From contig CAKQGD010000002.1 of NCBI GenBank assembly GCA_934232845.1, forward strand, positions 1-64,000: 64,000 nt of DNA. Direction: 5' to 3'. A program made the translations under genes and the position numbers. Origin of the DNA: an uncultured Oscillospiraceae bacterium. GTDB taxonomy: Bacteria > Bacillota > Clostridia > Oscillospirales > Ruminococcaceae. A model generated the notes under the pieces. That model had not been told where the DNA came from. It saw only the letters and a program-made list of their open reading frames with translations, and did no database searches. This document shows positions 1 to 8,692 of this stretch, piece after piece (the stretch's first letter is position 1; each line of letters opens with the position of its first letter).

Positions 1-156
1 GTAGATCAGATAGTTCAGCTCTGACCGCTGGAAGCGGTTGTCGGCAACTTCGTTTTCAACGGCTGTGCAGTCAATGGGAATCCGGCTTCCATCATCAAAA
101 ACCAGTTCTACGCTGGCTGTGTCTATGTTGAATTGACAGGATATAAGTTTGCTCAT
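1..156 (-). CDS. Small DUF6061-like protein, truncated by the left edge
   Basis: The minus strand reads MSKLISCQFNIDTASVELVF and continues without a stop to the window edge (52 codons seen). The phrases FDDGSRIPIDCTAVENEVAD and RSELNYLIY match my recollection of DUF6061 proteins, small proteins of unknown function common in Clostridia and often near mobile elements. The start at 156 is preferred to the in-frame ATG at 162 because GGAGG (164-168) lies 7 nt before the first and only 1 nt before the second. The C-terminus is outside the window. The family name is from memory; the coding call is firm. Confidence 0.6.
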   Translation of the reverse strand, partial: MSKLISCQFNIDTASVELVFDDGSRIPIDCTAVENEVADNRFQRSELNYLIY

Positions 157-328
157 GGTCATACCTCCAAGATGTTTTTTTAGGTGAATCAGGCGGTCAA
201 TTTCCGGGTGATTATTGGCAGGAATCATACCGAAACCCGCTGCAAATCATTCAAAATAAGTCGTTGCGAACGGTTAGTACGTATAAAATAGCTGGCTACA
301 AAACGGCTACAAAATTCGTAAGGAACCT

Positions 329-415
329 ATGTACAGCCCGAAATACGTGGATTATTTGGACAAAATGCGTATCGAGAGTGCATTTTATAACCCTAAATCA
401 AAGCCAAAGACTTGA
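329..415 (+). CDS. Possible small protein or gene remnant, unrecognised
   Basis: ATG at 329 opens 28 codons (MYSPKYVDYLDKMRIESAFY then NPKSKPKT) ending at TGA 413-415. Purine-rich AAGGAA lies just upstream. The frame stays open about 14 codons further upstream to a TAA, so this may be the 3' end of a decayed larger gene. The residue mix looks protein-like, but I recognise no family. A terminator follows at 488-521. Confidence 0.2.
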   Translation: MYSPKYVDYLDKMRIESAFYNPKSKPKT

Positions 416-487
416 GTGGGAATACCCCCAAATGATTTTGGGCAATGCCATTCATCAAAAATGAGGCAAACCAAAACAAGAAAACTG

Positions 488-521
488 ACCTTGAGGAAGA
501 AATTCCTTGAGGTCTTTTTTG
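488..521 (+). terminator. Rho-independent terminator
   Basis: A 12-bp stem (488-499 with 504-515, two G-U pairs) closed by GAAA is followed by six T (516-521). It would end transcription from the decayed region to its left. Confidence 0.7.
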
Positions 522-748
522 TACAAAAAACCTTGTAAACAAGCCGTTTTACGAGTAAATAAAATTAAAATTTTATTTATCACTTTATCACTCAAAACAC
601 AAAATGATGCGTGAGTGTGCCCCTAAAATGATATTTGGGTGTGCCCCGTGACAGTCGTTGTTTTGGAAAAACGCCGCTCATCAAAACAAGGAAAATTAAA
701 ATATGAAAAAAATATGAAAATTGGCCTTGAGCAAGAAATTCCTTGAGG
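490..748. repeat. 24-bp direct repeat, two copies (490-513 and 725-748)
   Basis: Copy 1 (490-513) and copy 2 (725-748) differ at one of 24 positions. Copy 1 forms the stem of the terminator at 488-521; copy 2 sits where homology to the TRAP permease begins. The repeat probably marks a duplication or deletion junction in this decayed segment. Confidence 0.6.
601..648. repeat. Tandem imperfect 24-bp repeat
   Basis: Units 601-624 and 625-648 both begin AAAATGAT and contain GTGTGCCCC; about 19 of 24 positions agree. It lies in AT-rich non-coding DNA between a terminator and the TRAP remnant. An iteron-like or operator role is possible but not shown. Confidence 0.45.
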
Positions 749-751
749 AAA

Positions 752-1494
752 CGCGCTTTAACCTTAAAAAATTTACTCGTGTGTTTGAGTCTGCGGGTAA
801 GAGCGCTCTAATGGTGGGCTCCTGTGCGGGTACTCTGGGCTTGTGATGGCCGGCATCACGCTTGCGGGGCTTGGCGTAAAATTTTCTAAGATGCTTTTGC
901 TGCTCTAAAACGGTAATCTGCTTCTGAATATTTTTCTGATTTTGATTCTCGCGTTGATCATCGGTATGGGACTTCCGATAACGGCATCGTATATCCTTAT
1001 GGCAATTCTCTGCGTACCTTCTCTGGTGTTGTTGGGGGCCCCGACTGTACAGGCGCATTTGCTGGTGTTCTGGCTTGCGATGACATTCAACGTTACACCC
1101 TCTGTCTGTGTTACCGCTTTTGCAGCCGCAAGTTTGGCGAAGGCAAGTCCGATGCGCACGGGATTTAATGCATGTAAATTGGCCAGTCTGCTGTATATCA
1201 TGCCATTTACGTTTGCGTATCGCCCTTCGCTGATGCTGCTTGGTACGAATTTCGGATATTCTTATTTCTGTTGTACTGTATGTCGAAGCCTGCTTTGCGC
1301 GTTCCGGTGCAATGCAGGGCTGGCTGGTGCGCAATCTTTCCGTGCCGATTCGGATGGCGCTTTTGATTACATCCATTATCATTATGCTGCCCGGTACGTG
1401 GTTCGATTTGATCGGTGCAGCCGTATTTGCTGTACTTCTGTTGTATCTGCTGAAAACGAAGAGTAAAAATTTGGATAAGCCTGCAGCTGCATAA
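752..1494 (+). pseudogene. TRAP transporter permease (DctM/fused type), 3' remnant
   Basis: The C-terminal third of a TRAP transporter large permease can be read, but only by changing frame. It runs from TRVFESAGKSALMVGSCAG through MAGITLAGLGVKF and ALIIGMGLPITASYILMAIL to AFAAASLAKASPMRTGFNAC. These match the glycine-rich GMGLPTTAxY core and the AAxAxADPMKTG segment of TRAP permeases. Lesions seen are a frame change near 841-846, an in-frame TAA at 906-908 and a frame change near 1236-1260, after which the hydrophobic tail continues to TAA at 1492-1494. The N-terminal two thirds and the solute-binding partner are missing. It once imported an organic acid or similar solute with sodium; it cannot be functional now. 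Confidence 0.8.
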
Positions 1495-1743
1495 AGGGGG
1501 AAATTCCTTTGAAAGAACCAGTGGTGATTCACAAAGCCGAATGTCCTTACCGCCCTGCTGCGGCGGTTTGAAAAACGCTGTCAGAGAAGCTCTGAAGAAC
1601 AGCGAAAGATGCTGCCGTGGCAAGTTGTGACCATTACAATAGACGGAAAAATTCGGGATTAGAACGGTTTCTTCTTTTTCCCTCTTAAAAAGAAGCTCTT
1701 TGAAAATCCCTACTGCCCTATTTGTGAATCGGGAGGCACCTTG
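1495..1743. other. Non-coding or decayed segment
   Basis: A ribosome-binding-like AGGGGG follows the TRAP stop and a TTG-started frame opens (KEPVVIHKAECPYRPAAAV), but it stops after about 20 codons. A continuation to a stop near 1660 is readable only in another frame. This may be a second broken gene of the same locus. No family recognised. Confidence 0.3.
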
Positions 1744-1782
1744 TTAAAAAACAGGGGCAGTCTCATAATGAAACTGCCCCTG
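1744..1782 (-). terminator. Terminator of the TIGR04076 gene
   Basis: Perfect 10-bp stem (1752-1761 with 1773-1782). On the minus strand it is followed by six T and a T-rich stretch. It lies just beyond the stop of the gene at 1796. Confidence 0.85.
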
Positions 1783-1795
1783 CAAATCGGGATTG

Positions 1796-2215
1796 TCAGT
1801 TCTTAATATCGATTCTTTCAATCTTGAAAATAACCGGTCTTGTGCCATCGCTGCAGCAAGCAATCATAACTTTATCGTCATTGGTCCACCCATGCATAAT
1901 TGCCCCGCCCTGAAGTGCCGCGTAGATATAGCGGCTGATACAGTCCCATGCCTCTGAACAGAATGGTACACCTTCAGCGCCACAGTGCATTGTTCCGGGA
2001 GATTGCAAGACGCCCTCGTCGGGTTTTCCGCATTTAGTTAGTGTTCCGGCTCCCATGTGCCAATAATCATCCCGCTCATCATTTCGATAAAACATAAATT
2101 CATCGCCTACGTTATAGCAAGGGCATTTGCCGCTGTCTGGTACAGCGCAATACTGAGCCTGTAATTCGGGAAACAATTTCTTGTCTAAAACAGTCACTTT
2201 TACTCTGTATTCCAT
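1796..2215 (-). CDS. TIGR04076 family protein
   Basis: 139 residues. The order of motifs fits the TIGR04076 family of unknown function: an N-terminal strand VKVTVLDKKL, a CPCYNVGDEF segment, CSEAWDCISRYIYAALQGG, and the C-terminal IACCSDGTRPVIFKIERI. Cysteines are frequent (CPC, CSEAW, ACC), which suggests metal binding or redox chemistry; that is inference. No signal peptide or membrane segment. AAGGAG precedes the ATG at 2215. It stands alone between its terminator and a divergent promoter region. Confidence 0.8.
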   Translation of the reverse strand: MEYRVKVTVLDKKLFPELQAQYCAVPDSGKCPCYNVGDEFMFYRNDERDDYWHMGAGTLTKCGKPDEGVLQSPGTMHCGAEGVPFCSEAWDCISRYIYAALQGGAIMHGWTNDDKVMIACCSDGTRPVIFKIERIDIKN

Positions 2216-2365
2216 AATGTATTTCTCCTTGACAAATTGAAATTCATCTCATTTTAATACTGTATGTATTCTATCATGCAGAGAAGCTGTTTTCAATCTT
2301 CGGTCAAAACACCGGAGCTTTCAAGCGTACACAAATAGGAGTAAAAGAATCTTTGCGAAAGCGCA

Positions 2366-2394
2366 TTGACATAAGAGCGTTTCTTCTGTATAAT
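2366..2394 (+). promoter_or_regulatory. Housekeeping promoter of the methionine operon
   Basis: TTGACA (2366-2371), 17-nt spacer, TATAAT (2389-2394): a consensus sigma-A promoter, placed to start transcription at the 5' end of the T-box leader. Confidence 0.9.
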
Positions 2395-2400
2395 CGAACA

Positions 2401-2687
2401 AAAGGCGATGACGGAGAGGAACGGGAGATTCGCGCGCACAGAGAGCCGGCGTTTGGTGCGAGCCGGCGGCAGAATCGCTCAAAAGTTCTATGGCTCCCGA
2501 GCCGGGGGTTCGAGGGGAGGAGTCTTCCTTAGGGCCGCCCCGCGTATGCTGCGTCAGTGCAAAGGGGTTGATGGACCCTGAGAGGGGCGCGTTTTGAGAA
2601 AAAGGCGCAATTTGAGTGGTACCGCGGAAGCGATTGGCAGCTTTCGTCTCAAAGAAATTTTCTTTGGGACGAGGGCTGCCGTTTTTT
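2401..2687 (+). promoter_or_regulatory. T-box leader, probably tRNA-Met responsive
   Basis: The transcript from 2401 carries the hallmarks of a T-box. There is an AGAGAG box (2440-2445) and GGTGCGAG in the distal part of stem I. The T-box core TGGTACCGCGG is at 2617-2627. A long terminator follows at 2636-2687: GGCAGC pairs with GCTGCC, then a stem with G-U pairs, then six T. In stem I the likely specifier is ATG (2490-2492), just before CTCCCGAGC, which would read uncharged tRNA-Met. The downstream genes make homocysteine, so methionine control is consistent. The specifier is inferred from position, not a folded model. Confidence 0.9.
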
Positions 2688-2766
2688 CGTTCCCGAGAGA
2701 AGAGAACCGCGTCGAAAGGCGCGATGCAAATTTGAAAAAGAGCGGCAGGAAGAAAGGAGCATTTCA

Positions 2767-4053
2767 ATGAGCGAGTATGGAATCGGTACAAAATGTGTGC
2801 AGAGCGGTTACACGCCGAAAAACGGAGAACCGAGACAAATCCCCATCATTCAGAGCACGACGTTTCGCTATGAAACGGCAGAGGCGATGGGAAGACTTTT
2901 TGATCTCGAAGACAGCGGATATTTCTATACCCGCCTGCAAAACCCCACAAATGATATGGTCGCAGCTAAAATCGCCGCGCTCGAAGGCGGCACGGCAGCA
3001 ATGCTGACCTCGTCGGGACAGGCGGCAAACTTCTTTGCGCTGTTTAACCTTTGCGGCTGCAACGACCATATCGTTGCATCGTCGAGCATCTACGGCGGCA
3101 CGTTTAATCTGGTTTCCGTCACGATGGCCCGCATGGGGATCCATGTGACTTTTGTTGCGCCAAACTGTACCGAGGAGGAGCTTGCGGCGGCGTTTCGGCC
3201 CGAAACGAAGGCTGTGTTCGGCGAGACGATCGCCAATCCCGCGCTGACGGTGCTGGACATTGAGCGTTTTGCAAATGCGGCGCATGCGCACGGTGTGCCG
3301 CTGATCGTGGACAACACGTTTGCCACGCCGGTCAACTGTCGTCCGCTTGAGTGGGGCGCGGATATTGTAACGCATTCCACCACGAAATATATGGACGGAC
3401 ACGGCACGGCGGTGGGCGGCGCGATTGTGGACGGCGGACGTTTTGACTGGATGGCGCAGGCGGAGAAATTTCCCGGGCTGTGCACGCCGGACGAAAGTTA
3501 TCACGGCGTCGTTTATGCGGAGAAGTTCGGGAAAGAGGGCGCTTTTATCTCAAAATGCACTACGCAGCTGATGCGGGACTTCGGCTCGATCCAGTCGCCG
3601 CAGAACGCTTTTTATCTCAACCTCGGACTCGAAAGCCTGCATGTACGTATGGCCCGCCACTGTGAAAACGGCCTTGCCGTCGCTCGCTTTCTGCACGATC
3701 ATCCCAAGGTCGCGCACGTCAGCTTCTGCGGACTTGCAGAGGATCCCTACCATGCGTTGGCCGAAAAATATCTCAAAAACGGCTCCTGCGGCGTTGTGTC
3801 CTTCGAGCTTGCCGGCGGACGCGAGGCGGCGTCTCGGTTTCAGGCGGCGCTGAAGATCGTCGCGATCGAGACCCATGTGGCGGATGCGCGCAGCTGCTGT
3901 CTCAACCCGGCGTCTACGACGCATCGCCAGATGACCGACGCGCAGCTTGAGAAGGCGGGCATTCCCGCGGGACTGATCCGCATCTCCTGCGGGCTGGAGG
4001 ATTCCGCCGATCTGATTGCGGACCTCTCTCAGGCGCTGGACCAGATCGAATAA
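2767..4053 (+). CDS. metY: O-acetylhomoserine sulfhydrylase (PLP enzyme)
   Basis: 428 residues, normal for the Cys/Met-metabolism PLP family. It replaces the acetyl group of O-acetyl-L-homoserine with sulfide to give homocysteine in the cytoplasm. The PLP lysine is K207 in HSTTKYMDGHG. YFYTRLQNPT near the N-terminus and LTSSGQAA are typical of the MetY branch, as is the insert that makes it longer than cystathionine gamma-synthase. AAAGGAG stands 7 nt before the ATG. It is the first gene of the T-box operon and lies 15 nt before metA, whose product supplies its substrate. A related thiol lyase is possible but less likely in this pairing. Confidence 0.92.
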   Translation: MSEYGIGTKCVQSGYTPKNGEPRQIPIIQSTTFRYETAEAMGRLFDLEDSGYFYTRLQNPTNDMVAAKIAALEGGTAAMLTSSGQAANFFALFNLCGCNDHIVASSSIYGGTFNLVSVTMARMGIHVTFVAPNCTEEELAAAFRPETKAVFGETIANPALTVLDIERFANAAHAHGVPLIVDNTFATPVNCRPLEWGADIVTHSTTKYMDGHGTAVGGAIVDGGRFDWMAQAEKFPGLCTPDESYHGVVYAEKFGKEGAFISKCTTQLMRDFGSIQSPQNAFYLNLGLESLHVRMARHCENGLAVARFLHDHPKVAHVSFCGLAEDPYHALAEKYLKNGSCGVVSFELAGGREAASRFQAALKIVAIETHVADARSCCLNPASTTHRQMTDAQLEKAGIPAGLIRISCGLEDSADLIADLSQALDQIE

Positions 4054-4068
4054 GGGAGGGAAAACACT

Positions 4069-5010
4069 GTGCCGATTCGGATTCCGAACGACTTGCCGGC
4101 GGTGGAAACACTGCGCAGAGAGAATATTTTTGTGATGACCGAGCGGCGCGCCGCGTCGCAGGACATCCGTCCCCTGCAGCTTTTGCTGCTCAACCTGATG
4201 CCCAAAAAGATCGAGACGGAGACGCAGCTTTCCCGCCTGCTGGGAAATACGCCGCTGCAGATCGAACTGGAACTGATGGGGATGAAAAGCCATCAGGCAG
4301 CCAATACTGCCGAGGAACATCTGCGCGCTTTTTACAAGACGTTTGACGACGTGAAGGAACGTACCTTTGACGGCATGATCATCACCGGTGCGCCGGTTGA
4401 GCAGATGTCTTTTGAAGAGGTTGACTATTGGCCTGAGCTCTGCGAGATCATGGAGTGGAGCAAAACGCATGTACACAGTACGTTCCATATCTGCTGGGGC
4501 GCGCAGGCGGGGCTGTATTACCACTACGGAGTGCAGAAGCAGCCTCTGCCCGAGAAGATGTTCGGCGTGTTCCGTCACAATGTCGAATACAAGCAGTCGA
4601 TTCTCTTTCGTGGGTTTGACGACAGCTTTTATGTGCCGCATTCGCGCCATACGACGGTGCTGCGCAGGGACATTGAAGCGGTGCCGGAGCTTCGCATTCT
4701 TGCATCCTCGCCGGAAGCCGGCGTTTACGCCGTCTTTACCAAAGAGGGCAGGCAGATTTTTATCATGGGGCATTCCGAGTATGATGCGGATACCCTGCGG
4801 CAGGAATATCTGCGTGACAAAAACGCAGGCAAGCCCATCTCCGTTCCGAAAAACTATTTTCCGTTCGATGACCCGTCTCAGGAGCCGAATGTCTCCTGGC
4901 GCGCACACGCAAATCTGCTGTATACCAACTGGCTGAACTACTTTGTCTACCAGACGACGCCGTATGACCTTGGAGAAATTCCTCTCGGCAGACGTACAGA
5001 CGAGCTGTAA
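4069..5010 (+). CDS. metA: Homoserine O-acetyltransferase (MetA family)
   Basis: 313 residues from GTG 4069, full length for the MetA/HTS family. It activates the hydroxyl of homoserine for sulfur transfer. The catalytic Cys142 (HICWGAQAG), His235 and Glu237 (MGHSEYDAD) fall exactly at the numbers known for the family. Residue 111 is Glu (GAPVEQ); published work on MetA ties Glu111 to acetyl-CoA and Gly111 to succinyl-CoA, so this should be the acetyl-type enzyme despite the usual succinyltransferase name. That suits the upstream sulfhydrylase. Both genes share the T-box leader. Confidence 0.93.
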   Translation: MPIRIPNDLPAVETLRRENIFVMTERRAASQDIRPLQLLLLNLMPKKIETETQLSRLLGNTPLQIELELMGMKSHQAANTAEEHLRAFYKTFDDVKERTFDGMIITGAPVEQMSFEEVDYWPELCEIMEWSKTHVHSTFHICWGAQAGLYYHYGVQKQPLPEKMFGVFRHNVEYKQSILFRGFDDSFYVPHSRHTTVLRRDIEAVPELRILASSPEAGVYAVFTKEGRQIFIMGHSEYDADTLRQEYLRDKNAGKPISVPKNYFPFDDPSQEPNVSWRAHANLLYTNWLNYFVYQTTPYDLGEIPLGRRTDEL

Positions 5011-5094
5011 AGCGGCCGGATCGGCATCTTGAGCCGACTTTGACGGCGGGGAGATTTTTTTGTAAGGCGAAAAAAGAGCTCCCTATTGCCGGAC

Positions 5095-5134
5095 AAAAAA
5101 GTAGGCCCTTCTTCCGCGTTGGGAAGAAGGGCCT
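5095..5134 (-). terminator. Terminator of the PepT-like gene
   Basis: 13-bp stem (5103-5115 with 5122-5134) followed on the minus strand by ACTTTTTT. It may also stop metA transcripts arriving from the left, though the plus-strand tail is poor in T. Confidence 0.85.
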
Positions 5135-5158
5135 TGTGTAATATATATGGAAATCAAA

Positions 5159-6274
5159 TTACCCGTTTGGCTCTATACAGAGTGAGATAAGGCGCTGTAC
5201 CAGCTCGCCGCTCTTTGAGAAGCTGTCGAGAGCAAGCTTTTCGTCGCAGGTGTGATTTTCGGTATAACCGGTCGCTACACCGAGCGAGGGAAGCCCCGCG
5301 GCATTGAAGAAATTGGCGTCCATACCGCCGCCTCCCGCTTCGACGCGAATCGGAATGCCCATCTCCGCGAGCGCGCGGCGCGCCAGTGTGATGACGGGTG
5401 CGCTCTCCGGAATGAAAAACGATGGGAAATCCGACGACACCGAGGTAGAAACGCGAGCGCCTGTGCCATCGGCTGCTTTTTGGCAGTGCGCCTCAAAGTA
5501 GGCGGTATATTCGGCAAGCTTTTTTTCGTCGCGGCTGCGCGCTTCGCCGCGGGCGGAAGCCTTGTCGCAGACGACGTTGCAGACAGTGCAGTTTGTCGAG
5601 ATCACCGGAAAATTCGACACGGTTTCAAAATCGAGCCGTCCGTCCTTCAGCGTGTCAAGAATATGGCATAAAATGTGCGCGGCGTTGATTCCCTTTTCCG
5701 GCTCGTTGCCCGCATGGGCGGGTCTGCCGGTGACCTCTACCTTGAGCGCGGCGCGTCCGGGAGCATTGTTCACCACGCGGCCAATCGGGCCGGGACTGTC
5801 CAGCACGTAGCAAAGGCGGCTCTGCAGCATGCCGAGATCGAGATGACGGCCGCCCCACATGTTCGACTCCTCCCCGACGGTAAAGACAACCTCGATGCGG
5901 GGATGCGGCGTGCCGCTCTCCAGCGTGCGGCGCACACCGTTGAGAATAGCGCAGACGCCCGCGAGGTCATCTGCGGCGAGAATGGTGCTGCCGTCGGTGC
6001 AGAGGAAGCCGTCTTTTTCGATGGGGCGGATTCCCAAGCCGTTTGCGACGCGGTCCATGTGGCTGCACAGCATGACGCTGCCGGGGGCGGTGCCCTCCAG
6101 CACGGCAATTAAATTTCCGGCGTTTCCGCCGAAGGTGGGGCCTGCATCGTCCTCGCGCACAGAAAATCCGAGCGCAAGAAGCTTTTCTGTCAGCACATCG
6201 GCAACGGCGCGTTCGTTTCCGGATGCGGCGTCGATCTGCGCCAATTCATAAAATTCCGCGATCATATCGGTCAT
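5159..6274 (-). CDS. M20-family metallopeptidase, PepT-like
   Basis: 371 residues, a usual length. Two-zinc aminopeptidase fold of the M20/M25/M40 clan, closest by motif to the PepT-like (YqjE) branch. Zinc and catalytic residues appear in order: CSHMDRV, AADDLAG, VGEESNMWGG, YVLDSPGPIG and YTENHTCDE. The middle dimerisation domain carries the expected GRPAHAGNEPEKGINA. It probably removes N-terminal residues from small peptides in the cytoplasm; the exact peptide is not readable. The start at 6274 gives MTDMIAEFYELAQIDA, the normal N-terminus. It lies 35 nt downstream of the esterase gene on the same strand and may share its transcript. Confidence 0.88.
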   Translation of the reverse strand: MTDMIAEFYELAQIDAASGNERAVADVLTEKLLALGFSVREDDAGPTFGGNAGNLIAVLEGTAPGSVMLCSHMDRVANGLGIRPIEKDGFLCTDGSTILAADDLAGVCAILNGVRRTLESGTPHPRIEVVFTVGEESNMWGGRHLDLGMLQSRLCYVLDSPGPIGRVVNNAPGRAALKVEVTGRPAHAGNEPEKGINAAHILCHILDTLKDGRLDFETVSNFPVISTNCTVCNVVCDKASARGEARSRDEKKLAEYTAYFEAHCQKAADGTGARVSTSVSSDFPSFFIPESAPVITLARRALAEMGIPIRVEAGGGGMDANFFNAAGLPSLGVATGYTENHTCDEKLALDSFSKSGELVQRLISLCIEPNG

Positions 6275-6309
6275 ATAGTTTCCTCCCGAATTCTAAAATA
6301 AGGGTTGCG

Positions 6310-7251
6310 TCAGCAGGATTCATTCAAAAAGCTGCCGATGTGTTCCAGCGCATCGGCGGAGCTTTTGGTGGGAAACATTTGAAAGACGTGCCACATTTCC
6401 TCGTAAACTTCGAACTGTGCCGAGACGCCCTGCTGCCGCATTTTTTCGCAGAGAGATGCGGCATCGTCATAGAGAATCTCGTGTCCGCCCACCTGAATGA
6501 GCGTCGGCGGAAAATCGGTGAAATCTCCGAACAGCGGGGAAAGATACGGCGAATGAAGGTCTGCCTCTCCCGCATAGCAGTCGCGGATGTTTTGAATATA
6601 TTCGGGCGTCAGCATCGGGTCGCTGTCCGCCCGCTCGCGGTAAGAGGCGCCGCTCATGGTCATGTCGGTCCAGGGGGACATCAGCACGAGGGCTCCGGGC
6701 AGGCTGCGCCGGGCGGTACGCAGACGGTGGCAGAGCGCAAGGGCGAGGTTGCCGCCTGCCGAATCTCCCGCCAGAATAATATCGCATGCACGGCGGCCCG
6801 TCAGCATCAGATAATTCCATGCAAACAATGCATCTGAAAGCGCCGCGGGATACGGGTGCTCGGGCGCAAGACGGTATTCAAAGCAGAACACAGAGGTTTT
6901 GCCCGCCTGCGCCATACGGGAGCCGAGCATCTGAGAGTACCCGAGATTGCCGCTCGTGTATCCGCCGCCGTGGCAGTAGAGAATTACGCGGCCGCTGTCT
7001 TCTTCTTTTGGACGAATCCAAGCGGCGGGAAGTCTTCCGACAGTAAATTCCTTCCATGAGAGGCCCGCGTGCGGCGCGGCGATACGGCCGAGAAGATCCT
7101 GCCCGCGGCGGCGGCGTTCTAATTCCTCGAGAGAAAGTCCATCCGGCATGGAGGCATCGTGCAGCGCCTTGAGCGCCCGCAGCATGGGCGTGAGCCGACG
7201 GGTACCGTCCGCCTGCCGAAACTGAAGTTTTTTTCGCATCGTATCGGGCAT
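6310..7251 (-). CDS. Alpha/beta hydrolase, HSL-type esterase
   Basis: 313 residues from the ATG at 7251. Carboxylesterase of the hormone-sensitive-lipase family: oxyanion motif HGGGY (94-98), nucleophile Ser164 in GDSAGG, acid in the GGHEILYDDA region and a His in EMWHVFQMF. It should hydrolyse short acyl esters in the cytoplasm. AAGGAG is 9 nt before 7251 but only 3 nt before the in-frame ATG at 7257, so 7251 is preferred. A promoter at 7294-7322 supports this start and rules out the longer open frame upstream. It is divergent from an acyltransferase-like gene; the pairing suggests making and breaking of related esters, which is inference. Confidence 0.85.
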   Translation of the reverse strand: MPDTMRKKLQFRQADGTRRLTPMLRALKALHDASMPDGLSLEELERRRRGQDLLGRIAAPHAGLSWKEFTVGRLPAAWIRPKEEDSGRVILYCHGGGYTSGNLGYSQMLGSRMAQAGKTSVFCFEYRLAPEHPYPAALSDALFAWNYLMLTGRRACDIILAGDSAGGNLALALCHRLRTARRSLPGALVLMSPWTDMTMSGASYRERADSDPMLTPEYIQNIRDCYAGEADLHSPYLSPLFGDFTDFPPTLIQVGGHEILYDDAASLCEKMRQQGVSAQFEVYEEMWHVFQMFPTKSSADALEHIGSFLNESC

Positions 7252-7293
7252 GTCCATGGTCTCCTTCTGCGCGCACCGCGGTTTTCTGCGGTT

Positions 7294-7322
7294 ATGATAC
7301 CATAAAGATAAGCCTGTGTAAA
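7294..7322 (-). promoter_or_regulatory. Promoter for the esterase gene
   Basis: On the minus strand, TTTACA (7322-7317), 17-nt spacer, TATCAT (7299-7294). Confidence 0.75.
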
Positions 7323-7338
7323 GGAAACGAGATTCATC

Positions 7339-7367
7339 TTGATAGCCTGTGCGCCCTATGATACAAT
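7339..7367 (+). promoter_or_regulatory. Promoter for the acyltransferase-like gene
   Basis: TTGATA (7339-7344), 17-nt spacer, TACAAT (7362-7367). It lies back to back with the esterase promoter, so one regulator could act on both. Confidence 0.8.
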
Positions 7368-7402
7368 AACCAAAGAAAAAGATACGGCGAGGGGGAAAAC
7401 GG

Positions 7403-8680
7403 ATGGCGGAAGAAAAGGTAAAAAGCTGGTACAAAATGGACAGCGCAGCGATTCTGTATTCCGCTTTGCAGCGCGAGGAATATTCGGCGACCTACCGTTT
7501 TTCCGTCCGAATGACACAGGAAGTGGACCCTGCGGCCCTGCAGCGCGCCATAGACCGCACGATGCCGCGTTTCCCCAGCTTTTCGATGCGGATCCGCCGC
7601 GGTTTTTTCTGGTACTACATGGAGAAGAACACCGCCCCCGGACCGTTTCTTCGAGAGGACGTCTGCGATCCGTGCCAGCCGTTTCGCTTTCAGGAGGACG
7701 ACCATTGGCTCGTGCGCTTTTATTACTATAAAAAACGCATTTCCGTGGAGATTTTTCACGCACTGTCCGACGGCGCGGGCGCGCTTGCGTTTTTTCGCAC
7801 GCTGTTGGCGGCGTATCTGTCGGAACGGGGCGTGGTGATCCCGGAGAGCGGCGGCCTGCTGAACATCGAAGAGCCGCCCGATCCCGAGGAGCTGGAGGAT
7901 GCGTATTCCCGCTATGCGGGCGGGTACGCGGCCAAACGCCGGCGGCTACCGAAGGCTTTTTCCAACATCGGCACGCCGGAGCCGTTTTATACGTTTCATG
8001 TGACAATGGGATTTGTGCCGCTCGAGGCGCTGCGGGCACAGACGGCCCGGTACGGCTGCACGATTACGGAATATCTGGCGTCGGTTCTGCTTTTTGTCCT
8101 GCTGGAAAAGCAAAAGAGAGAATCGCCGCGGCGTCTTCGCCCCGCAGCTTTGGCGGTGCCGGTGAACCTGCGCGCTCTTTTTCCGACGAAGACGCTGCTG
8201 AATTTTATTTTGACGGTGCGGCCGTCAATTGACCCGGCGCTGGGAGAGTACAGCTTTGCGGAAATTATACCGCAGGTCAGGCACTATATGCGCCTGCATA
8301 TCAACCGGCAGGAGCTGCAGGCCGCTTTTACCGCGAACGTGCGTCTGACCAAAAATCCTTTTTTGAAAATCATTCCTTTGTTTATTAAGGCGCCGGTCAT
8401 GGCGGCCAATTATCGAATACACGGCGTGCGGCCGTACAGCTGCACATTTACCAATCCGGGGGAGTTCTCCGTACCGGAAGAAATGCGTCCGTACCTCGAA
8501 GGTGCGGAGGTGATTCTCGGTCAGGCGACCGTGCCGCGCTGCCACTGTGCCTGCATCAGCTTCGGCAAAACGATGGAGATTACGTTCGCGGGGACGCAGG
8601 CTGAGTCGGATACCGAACGTGATTTCTTTCGCTTTTTGGTGCGGGAGGGCGTTCCCGTTACGATTCAAAGCAACCGCTGA
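7403..8680 (+). CDS. Condensation-domain-like acyltransferase
   Basis: 425 residues. Two-lobed fold of the CoA-dependent acyltransferase superfamily (NRPS condensation and alcohol acetyltransferase relatives). The active-site HxxxDG is H119, D123, G124 (FHALSDGAGALAFF). A second-lobe region (ALAVPVNLRALFP) fits the same superfamily. It should move an acyl group from a thioester to an alcohol or amine; neither substrate can be read. No signal peptide. It is followed 12 nt later by a zinc-ribbon membrane protein and is divergent from the esterase; the three look like one functional group. Confidence 0.75.
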   Translation: MAEEKVKSWYKMDSAAILYSALQREEYSATYRFSVRMTQEVDPAALQRAIDRTMPRFPSFSMRIRRGFFWYYMEKNTAPGPFLREDVCDPCQPFRFQEDDHWLVRFYYYKKRISVEIFHALSDGAGALAFFRTLLAAYLSERGVVIPESGGLLNIEEPPDPEELEDAYSRYAGGYAAKRRRLPKAFSNIGTPEPFYTFHVTMGFVPLEALRAQTARYGCTITEYLASVLLFVLLEKQKRESPRRLRPAALAVPVNLRALFPTKTLLNFILTVRPSIDPALGEYSFAEIIPQVRHYMRLHINRQELQAAFTANVRLTKNPFLKIIPLFIKAPVMAANYRIHGVRPYSCTFTNPGEFSVPEEMRPYLEGAEVILGQATVPRCHCACISFGKTMEITFAGTQAESDTERDFFRFLVREGVPVTIQSNR

Positions 8681-8692
8681 AGGGGGAAAACC

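Noticed and set aside
696..1532. 278-codon minus-strand open frame at the TRAP remnant
   Set aside because: The plus strand gives clear TRAP permease homology across frames; the minus frame is basic and featureless.
3550..4908. 452-codon minus-strand open frame
   Set aside because: Overlaps metY and metA, both with exact catalytic residues on the plus strand.
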